A program made the position numbers and the translations under genes. A model generated the notes under the pieces. That model saw nothing but the letters and a program-made list of their open reading frames with translations, was not told the DNA's origin and searched no databases. Below are positions 56,375 to 64,000 of a stretch of DNA of 64,000 nucleotides, piece after piece. The DNA is from Pegoplata infirma. Taxonomy: Eukaryota; Arthropoda; Insecta; Diptera; Anthomyiidae. The DNA lies in assembly GCA_963921195.1 (NCBI GenBank), contig OY992540.1:16561136-16625135 (forward strand). The letters are read 5' to 3'. The stretch's first letter is position 1. Every line of letters begins with the position of its first letter.

Positions 56375-57353
56375 CACTGATAGAAATTTGTACATGACAA
56401 TAATGAAAATCTACATTAATGTTATGAAAAATGACGTTAAAAAGGAACCTATGTAGGGTTTCATTGAATTAATGAAATGGGTATCATAAAATGTAATTGC
56501 AAGAACAAGTTTCATTAAATTAATGAAAATTGTTCATACAAAATAAAAATTGTATTTTATGAAACTGTTTCATTACTTTAATGAAAAAAGTTTTTAATTC
56601 TTATGAAATACTTTCATTGAATAAATCCTACTTTTTATTTTTGAAATGAAATACTTTTATTGAATAAATGTTACTTTTATTTTTAAAATGAAATATATGT
56701 ATGAAATTGTAAAGATGTTTTTTTAGAATTAAAAATAATAAAAAATTGTTTTCACTTAGTTTTCTCGCACAAAATTTTACTCCAACCTTAAATTGAATAC
56801 ATTAAAACCACGAACTAATAAAAAACATCACAAAAATTAGTTAATTAATAATTTAGTTTTTATTTAAAATTTCGTAAAAAAAATCTGAAAAAAATCACAA
56901 AATAATCCAGTTAAAAAAACACTTTCACATATTTTTTATTTTATCTATGGATTTCACTCAGTTTTCTCTCTCTTTTAATACATAAGTAAAACCCCGAAAT
57001 AATTTAAAACAACGTGAGTTTAATAAATACTTATAATTAATCAACAACATTTCATTTTAAATTTCGTAAAAAAATTCTTAGAAAAAATCACGCTCTGATC
57101 AGCTGTTTTTTGCGCGCGTAAACTAACAGACTAAACAGACGCGACACGACAAGTGTCAAAAAACAGAAAATTTTGTAAACAAAACTTAATGAAATTTTTT
57201 AATGAAATTACGAAATCTAATGAATCAAAATTAATGAATATCTTGCACAATATGTATGAAATTTCATTCAGCATATGAAAAATATCGTTGTTGCAATGAA
57301 TCAACGTTAATGAATTCCATTCATTAGTGATATGAAGCGTTTTTCTATCAGTG
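56375..57353. mobile_element. TA-flanked element H
   Basis: 979 bp. Perfect ends CACTGATAGAAA and TTTCTATCAGTG are flanked by TA on both sides. Subterminal words ATTAATGAAA / TTTCATTAAT repeat in both orientations. No transposase domain seen. Confidence 0.82.
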
Positions 57354-57359
57354 TACTTA

Positions 57360-57519
57360 TACCTATTTTACACTATCACACTTTTCCATCCTTTTTGATT
57401 GAAACCTGGTCGTATCTAATAAGTGAACAGTTACTGGCAAACATTTTTTATAAAATATGTTCCTATCATGGTGAAATTACGCTTGTATAATGGAAAAGTA
57501 TAATAGTGTAAAGTGGGTA
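57360..57519. mobile_element. 160-bp MITE
   Basis: TACCTATTTTACACTATCAC and the complement of the right end, TACCCACTTTACACTATTAT, are inverted over about 30 bp. It lies six bases after H and just before the SINE-like segment. Confidence 0.65.
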
Positions 57520-57535
57520 TTATCAACGAATGTTG

Positions 57536-57615
57536 TTATGCCTGAACTGAGAATCGAACCTAGGTTTGATGGTGAATAGTCAAACGTGCAAACCATTAAG
57601 CCAAAGAGAAACCCC
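57536..57615 (-). ncRNA. tRNA-derived SINE-like segment / tRNA pseudogene
   Basis: Read in reverse, it has TGGCTTAATGG (57593-57603), which fits an RNA polymerase III A box, and GGTTCGATTCT (57550-57560), which fits a B box, about 33 nt apart as in tRNA genes. GTTTGA/TCAAAC can form an anticodon-like stem, but the acceptor ends (GGGGTTTC and TTCAGGC) do not pair. So it is a SINE head or decayed tRNA, not a working tRNA. Confidence 0.65.
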
Positions 57616-57641
57616 AACCTTAAATTCGCCTCATTTATATA

Positions 57642-58945
57642 TGGGGCATTCCATGTCAAATCGGACACTTTGAACATTTTTTTTTAGATTTTCCCAATTT
57701 GTTTACAGTTTTTAGTACCCTTCGAAAACTCCTTCGTGGTAAATTTTTAAGATTTTTTTGATGACCCGTTCAAAAGATATCGAATTTTTAAAAATTGGTA
57801 GTTTGTTCCTTTACTGAAACTTCTTTTACTCATAACTTCTTCAATAATGTTTCAAATTTCATTTTTTTAAATTTTTTTTTTTTCAAAATTTTGGTTTTTT
57901 ACGTACTTTAAAAAAAAAAATCCCAAAAAATTCTTAAAAGCGCTCTAGTATGCGATTTTTAAGTTTTAAAATTTTAATAAAATTTTTGAAAATGTTGGTA
58001 CTCTTCGATTTTTTTTTTTTCAAATTTTTTTGTGTAAAACTTCTATCGATTCTACAAATTTTTTACCCAGGAGGATCGTGGGATAACGTTTATTACTATT
58101 TTTAAAATTTTTTTAAAAAATTTTATTGTAATTTTCCAATCTTAAAATCATTTCTACTGCTCCAATGGTGCGTCATAGAGGGATAATTTATAAGACCGAC
58201 CCCCATTAATTTTTACGTCTTAACATTTCTTTGGAACTAACTAATACCCTGTCTCCAATTTCTAAGGGGGCTCCCACACAAAACGACATTTTTTAAAACT
58301 TACTCCAACCGCTCTAACTGCCCTAATAGTGCCCTTAGAGCAACGAAATGTATGACAGGCCCACAATATTTTTTTCGTCCAAACATTTTCTATGAACACA
58401 CCTACCCTCTATCTCTAATTGTTAAGGGGGTCCCCATACAATTTTTTGTATTTTTTGTAAATTTGTTTTATTTAATAACCATCTAACGGTCCAATGGTGC
58501 GTCCGAGAGGGATCATTAGTGAGACCAACCCCATTTATTTTTACCCTTTAACAGTTTTGTTAAACATACCACAGCCCTATCTTCACTCCCTAAGTAGGCT
58601 TCCATTCAAAATTACATTTTTATAAAATTTGCTCCAACTGTACTTAGGGAGTGGAGATAGGGCGTAGGTATGTTTTAAAAAAATGTTGTAGTGTAAAAAT
58701 AAATGGGGTCGGTCTCACTAATGACCTCTCTCTGACGAACCATTGGACCGGTAGAAGTTGATTAAATAAAACAAATTTACGACAAATAAAAAAATGGGAC
58801 CGCCTTAACAGTTAAAGATAGAGGGTAGGTGTGCTCAGAGAAAATGTTTGTGTGGGAGCCCCCTTAGAAATTGGAGATAGGGTATTAGTTTGTTCCAAAG
58901 AAATGTTAAGACGTAAAAATTAATGGGGATCGGTCTTATAAATGA
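57642..58945. mobile_element. Foldback element C4, right arm truncated
   Basis: Starts TGGGGCATTCCATGTCAAAT in a TA context. The left arm runs to about 58590. The loop and part of the right arm follow, with several deletions, and the element stops near 58945 after GGGGATCGGTCTTATAAATG without its terminus. Confidence 0.78.
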
Positions 58946-58999
58946 TTTATAAATTTATAAAATGTAGGTAGAGGAGGATATAGCTTCTGGGTTTTTATA

Positions 59000-60284
59000 C
59001 ACTCAAAAAAATAACTTAGTCAAAATATTAGTAAAAGGTGTTGTAATTTACTTCAACCAAACTTTAGCAAAAAAAATTGTAAAAATTTAACTTTTACAGT
59101 TTTTTTGGCAATTTACTATTGGTAAAATACAATAATTTTTTGATATTTTTACTATATTTTCTTGCTAGTTTTTTTTTTATTTTACTATAATTTTAGCAAA
59201 AATATTAGTATTTTCCTTAAAGAAATGGTAATACTTTTTATTTTTTTTTCTTAGTTTAAAAAAAAAATTGCTTCAAGTGTTCTAGTGTGAAAAAAAATCA
59301 TTGCAGATTGATGATGCTGCCAACACCATAGCAAAGTAGCCATCCATCAACTGCATGTGCGCTGAAAAATAGGCTACACAATTTTTAGTATTTTTTACCA
59401 TTTTTTTTGCTAATTTTACCATATTTTTTGCTAATTTTATATAAAAATTTTTTAAAATTTGCCACCTAAATTGTTAATAAAAAGTTAATAACTTTGAAAA
59501 ATTATTTTTTTAAAATTTTAACACATAGTTAGATATCTCATCTTCAATATCAAAAAGTTTTTTTTTTATTTTTTTTTAAATACATGTGAAAAAAATTAAA
59601 AATTCAAAAAAAAATTGTTAATTTTTTACAAATTTTACCTGAAAATGTAAGAAATTTCTTGTGTAGACTACTACGCAAATCTCATTTGTTCTACTTAAGC
59701 TAAAAAAATGACGCAAAAAAAATAAAAAAGTGAAGTGTTGTTCTTTAAATTTTTTGTTTAAAGTGTTTAAGTGAAAAAAAAATCATTTTGGATTTTGATG
59801 TTGTTGGAAGTCCAGTTACTGCAACTACAGCTGCTGAGAAGAAGATGCTGCCACCATCAAGCCGAAGAAACCATCCAACAACTGAAGTAATATGCTGCTA
59901 TTACTACATTTAAAGAATGTGGTGCTCAAAAACAGGCAAAAATTTTTTTAGTATGTTCACCAAATTTTAAATCAACTACTAATCAGAGAAAAAAAATTAC
60001 TAAATAAAACAGTTTTTTTTACCAAATTACAATTTTTTTTATCTATTTCAATTTTACCATTTTTTTTTGGTAATTTTACCATATTTTTTGATAATTTTAC
60101 AAGGTTGATTTTTTACAAAAATAAAATGGTATTCTTGTAATTTTACCATTTTTTTCCTAATTTTTTGATTAGCAAAATGGTTTTGCTAATATTACCAAAA
60201 TTTTTGCAACGTCCAATACTACAGTTTTTTTTGCTAATTTTAACCATTTTTTTTGCTAGTTTTACAATATTTTTTTTTTGAGTG
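59000..60284. mobile_element. TA-flanked element U
   Basis: CACTCAAAAAAATAA at the left and TTTTTTTTTTGAGTG at the right are flanked by TA (58998-58999, 60285-60286). Subterminal words ATTTTTTGCTAATTTTACCA and their complements repeat many times. A more balanced centre near 59800-59900 (GCTGCTGAGAAGAAGATGCT) contains no open frame of note. Confidence 0.7.
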
Positions 60285-60289
60285 TAGGA

Positions 60290-61110
60290 GAAAATTATAA
60301 AAAACTTTTTAAGACATTTTTTTGATTGAACACTTTTTAAATTCGGAAAAATTTTATATTTTAAAAAAGTCTTAGATTCATGGCCATTTTTCTTAAAAAA
60401 GAATATTCGATTCTAGGGACTTTTTTTAAAAAAAATACACTTAATAAAAAGTTTTAAAGACAATTTTTCGATTGAACACTTTTCAAATTTTGAAAAATTT
60501 TATACTTCAAAAATGTCTCAGATTTATAGCCAGAATATTGGGTTCTAAGAATTGTTTTTAAAATGAGCCTAAATATTCGTATTTATCTTTAGAAAAAGGT
60601 TCAGAGGCTAGAAATATTTTCTATAGCAAAAGTCTCAGATTCTAAGATTTATTTTTATGTAGAAAAACAGAAATTTGTTCTGTAGAAAAAGTCTAAGATT
60701 GTGAAATATTCTTTCAATAGAAAAAGCCTTATGCCCTGATTCAGTATGTGGTACAAAGTGAGTGACTAGAAATTTTGTACCTAAAACAAAAAAAAAAATT
60801 GAGTATTTTGTTTTTGTTTTACGTACAAATTTTGTAGTCACTCACTTCGACCGAGATAGCGAATCGTACAGTTAGACTCTGAGTAATTTTTTCAGCGATT
60901 CAGATTCTGAGACATTTTTTTTTTTTTTTAATTAAAAATTATTCAGACTCCGAGGCATATTTTTTAAGAAAAAGTCTCACTCATATTTTTATTAAAAACT
61001 GTCAAAGAATCTGACACATTTGCTGTACAGAAAAATTTTCAGATTCTGAAAATTTTTTGCTACAAAAAAATATGCATATTCTGAGGCATTTTTAGTGCAT
61101 ATAAATTTTT
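60290..61110 (-). repeat. Degenerate minisatellite A
   Basis: Scattered AAAAGTCTCAGATTCT and GATTCTGAGACATTTTT units with much decay, interrupted by the hairpin at 60756-60847. Confidence 0.6.
60756..60847. repeat. 37-bp-stem hairpin
   Basis: AAGTGAGTGACTAGAAATTT...GTACCTAAAACAAAAA pairs with its near-complement TTTTTGTTTTACGTACAAAT...GTCACTCACTT. The loop is about 18 nt. The size suits a microRNA precursor or a tiny MITE; the sequence alone does not decide. Confidence 0.65.
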
Positions 61111-61199
61111 TATTATTCTTTGTTCCCATTTTTCATTGTTTTTTTCATTGTTTTTTCTTGAAAATCTTAAAAAAAAATCCTACAAGTCTTATTTTAATT

Positions 61200-61302
61200 A
61201 AATAAACCGTAACCGCAGTATTTTTATGCGGTTACGGTAACGGTTAAATAGTGCGGTTAACCGCGGTTACGGTTACGATTAAAACCGCATTGCAAACCCT
61301 AG
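61200..61302 (-). mobile_element. hAT-like terminus fragment
   Basis: In reverse it begins TAGGGTTTGCAATGCGGTTT, followed by repeated CGGTTAACCG and GTAACCGTAACCGC words, typical of a hAT subterminal region. The other end is absent. Confidence 0.5.
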
Positions 61303-61851
61303 TCAGCACACAATCAAGCAAATCTTGGTCTATGGACATAGTGGGGTCTTTGGGAACGAATTGGCTGATAAATGTGCGAGAAATGGCTCTGAATCGGCGG
61401 TGGAACGTGTAGAACCTTACATCTTGGTTCCTATAGTGGAATTGATGAATGAAATTGATAGTATATCTAAGAATAATAAAGGATAGGTGGAGATCACTGA
61501 CTACGTGCAGGATATCGAGAACCCTGTGGCCAAACCCCAAGAGGACGGAAAATCTTCTTACTTTTGACAAACGGACGGTTAGCCTATTAGTAGGCGTACT
61601 TACAGGACACTGTATAATTGGCCAGATGGCCGTGCGTATGGAAATATCTGATAGGGACTATATGTAGAAGTTGTGGGGCTGTGGAGGAGAAGGAGTTAGT
61701 GAAGCACTTGCTATGCGAATGTCCAGGTCTAATGAGAAGCCGCCTTAAGCATTTGGGGCAAAGATTTTTCGATGACCTGGATTGCCCAAGCGGTGTCTCA
61801 TTGGCGTCTCAAGCAGAATACCTTAGGGAATCGGGGTGGTTTAAGAAGTAG
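61303..61851 (+). pseudogene. Non-LTR retrotransposon 3' end: RNase H and cysteine motif, frameshifted
   Basis: ILVYGHSGVFGNELADKCAR (from about 61323) is the last RNase H motif (His and Asp catalytic positions) of I/R1-type elements. The frame is then broken near 61470 (INRWRS-like text continues in another frame, through LLVGVLTGHCIIGQMAVRM) and again near 61660. The third piece has CRSCGAVEEKELVKHLLCEC, the Cys/His motif common to these ends, and stops at 61851. At least two frameshifts make it dead. The following 3' region (ATCACAATGGGCC, CCCATCCAACGTAACCTA) fits such elements' tails. RT is absent. Confidence 0.8.
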
Positions 61852-63524
61852 AACTTTGTATCAGAGGGGGAGTAGGGAAATGTGATTAAGGGAATCACAA
61901 TGGGCCTTATGACCTCCGAGTAAATTTGCCAAATGGCGAATGCCCATCCAACGTAACCTAGCATACGCTTTTCGAATATTAAAAAAAATTTCGGTTTTGA
62001 TGGTCCCCAAAAAGTGAAAATGCCTATAAGGCGATTTGATAAAACTTTTCTGATGACAGATTCGTGTTTATGAGGCCAAAATACTTTAGAAAATGTACAC
62101 TAGAGGCCAGTGCGAAAAAAAATTGATTTTTGTAGAATATTATTTTAAGTTTACTTAATAATTATTCAATGCACGAAGTATTGGTTAACAACTTAATGCT
62201 TCAGCCAATGCATTACTTAAAGTTGAAGTCAATGAAAAGCTCAATGCCGAATTTCATGCATTTAAATTCCAGGAATCTTCAAAACTTTTTGAGCATAAAT
62301 TAAAAAAACATTCCTTTTAATAACATGTAAGGATATATTGCTAATTTAAAACAATAAAACATTTAAAAAAAACACAACGGATATACAGCAAGGACAAATA
62401 TTTTTTGGAAATAAAAAAAAAACATTTAAAACAAAGAAATCAATGTTTTCTCTCACAAAATATGTCACAACCTTTTATAGTATTAATAAAAACAAAAGAA
62501 GAAGATTGAACGAACGGACGGACGGACGAAACTAGGGTTTGTTAAAGCCGTAAGCTAAACTTTTAATAATACAAAATAAATGACAAAACATATTCCCAAA
62601 CAATACCTCCCAAAAATCACATCATAACATGATGTGGTGACATTAAATTTTTGTTTAAAACAAAAAACCAAAAATTTAGCCTGAGGTTTTTATTTGTATT
62701 AAATTGAAATTTAGAAAAGAGGGAGGAAATGTAAGAGGCATTGATTATTTTTTTAATTTAAAATTTTCAACATAATTTGTCAAATGCTTTTCAAGTTAAT
62801 CGTTAAGCCCCCTTTTTTGGATAATAAGCATAAAAAAACAATTGCAGCAAGCTGGCTGGCAGGCAGGCCATGAAACAAAACGTGCCATATCAGTTTGTAA
62901 GTAACACCCGTTTTACCAGTAGTACTCGACTTGTGGTCACGTGCAACAATATAATGTTATGTGATCTTTGTAGCACACGTCTCATTTATTTTTGTTTTCT
63001 TCTTCGTATTTATGGGTAACGTGGTGATGGTGGTGGTGGAGTGAGTGAATCATGCCCTCCCAAACCATATACCAAACTTCACCTGATGTTTCTTTTCACT
63101 GAAAACACTGGTTGCATTCGGCTCATTCCTTTTCCTTTTATTTTTAAGGCTGGGAAAAGCCACACTTGCTTGTGTTGCAATTTTTTTGAAAAGACTTTAT
63201 TCCAATCATGACGATAATGATGATGATGCTTAACATCATCAACATTTACTTGTGTTTTTATCATTTTTATACGCCTTCACAATCAGCTGGTATAGTTTTT
63301 TCTTCAGTAATAAATATTTAGTCATGGCTACAGTACATAAGTAGTATGCACTTAGGGTTGCATAGAATGTGTACATGTGATCCCCTACAGGATCAAGTTT
63401 GAAAGATAAAGAAAAGAAAATTGCGATTGAGTTAAAGAAGGGATATTTTATGCACTTATAAATCCAATTCGCATTCCGGGCAGGAATCCGCTATCTCAGG
63501 GTTCAGGAGAGTCAGATAAATACA
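61852..63524. other. Retrotransposon tail then intergenic DNA, no gene
   Basis: Up to about 61970 belongs to the retrotransposon 3' end. After that I see a short GGAC microsatellite (62513-62530), a TAGGGTTTGTTAA hAT-like word (62534) and a GTGGTGATGGTGGTGG tract near 63020. No gene is supported. Confidence 0.4.
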
Positions 63525-63693
63525 CCCAGCAAAATTTTCTGTTCCCAATAATCGGTTCCAGAACGCATCATTTTACCCTGCAACCGATTCTACTTAACAT
63601 TCCAGAATCAATAGAAAATTTTGTTGTGATTACCATAGAATATATTCAAGAATCTGTTGAACCAGGAATTTGTTCCGAAAAATTTTCCTGGGC
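63525..63693. mobile_element. Small inverted-repeat MITE
   Basis: CCCAGCAAAATTTTCTGTTC at the left and GAAAAATTTTCCTGGG at the right are inverted. Internal AATCGGTTCCAGAA and AACCGATTCTACTT are further inverted words. No target duplication was resolved. Confidence 0.55.
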
Positions 63694-64000
63694 AGAGTCC
63701 TGGAGAGTCCAGAACGGATCTGTAAGGGGATCGTCCTGGTCTCCCTCGTTAGGTGGCGCTCCTCTTCACTAATGGGAGATCGTCTTCCTCATAGCACTAT
63801 GCTTCAGATATAATTTGTGTTGGCCCTTTGGACACACTCCGTGTGTGCTCGTTTTATTGCCTCTTCCACGTTCTCTGGCCAAGTACCTTTAGCAATCTCC
63901 GTCTCGTCATGGAGGTGCTATTCGGATGTCCTGGACTCTGCTACCTTATGAGGTGACCTACGGCCGATTTCTTAGAGCGTAGATCAGACCTCACTTGTCT
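63694..64000. other. GC-richer DNA at the window edge, possible retroelement remnant
   Basis: The composition rises sharply. In reverse, a short frame reads HDETEIAKGTWPENVEEAIKR, which looks protein-like, but stops follow and I cannot name a family. It could be the edge of a retrotransposon or a host exon beyond the window. Confidence 0.3.

Noticed and set aside
57536..57615. Functional tRNA gene
   Set aside because: The acceptor stem does not pair and the anticodon arm is irregular, although both internal promoter boxes are present.

Overview
The window is AT-rich eukaryotic DNA, most probably from a higher (calyptrate, blow-fly or house-fly-like) dipteran. It holds one recognisable host gene: the 3' end of Adar, the double-stranded-RNA adenosine deaminase, on the + strand. 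The protein matches Drosophila-type ADAR closely, and the dispersed repeats have the (TA)n / conserved core / (GTCY)n layout described for 'mini-me' elements of Diptera. Apart from Adar I find no convincing host gene; almost all the rest is nested transposons, foldback elements and minisatellites.

Layout. 1-5055: intron of Adar, with inverted copies of dispersed repeat B, a hAT-like insertion and blocks of a 36-bp minisatellite ('A'). 5056-5535: Adar exon with one catalytic zinc cysteine and most of the C-terminal half of the deaminase domain. 5536-9231: intron with a 1.6-kb foldback element (C1) inside a mini-me-like element. 9232-9330: last canonical Adar exon, ending UGA-C. 9331-10212: the same frame stays open for 293 more codons, although the DNA is AT-rich and its other frames are full of stops. 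This is a candidate stop-codon readthrough extension and the most interesting signal here. 10.2-15.6 kb: AT-rich downstream DNA with a hAT MITE and a GTAC-palindrome minisatellite. 15.8-22.4 kb: a 6.5-kb composite bounded by CCCGGCTAAAAAT inverted termini. 24.1-27.2 kb: the largest A array (36-bp unit). 27.27-27.46 kb: a 20-bp tandem array. 28.5-31.8 kb: about 27 units of a satellite with a 20-bp palindrome. 32.6-39.0 kb: hAT-like, foldback and other inverted-repeat elements, several nested, with exact 8-bp target duplications. 39.4-42.7 kb: foldback C2 carrying a 5'-truncated non-LTR retrotransposon with a nearly complete reverse transcriptase. 44.6-52.0 kb: a nest of mini-me, foldback C3, a 5.1-kb hAT-type element, and two adjacent giant palindromes (1.0 and 2.1 kb). 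52.6-64 kb: low-complexity DNA, further MITEs, a tRNA-derived SINE-like segment, foldback C4, and a frameshifted retrotransposon RNase H end.

How it fits together. Adar encodes an enzyme that acts on double-stranded RNA, and both Adar introns seen here contain long inverted repeats that would fold into dsRNA in the pre-mRNA. The open frame after the Adar UGA could give a second, C-terminally extended isoform. Both ideas are inferences from sequence and need expression data. Repeat families A, B, C, D, M, N and so on are names I use only within this window.
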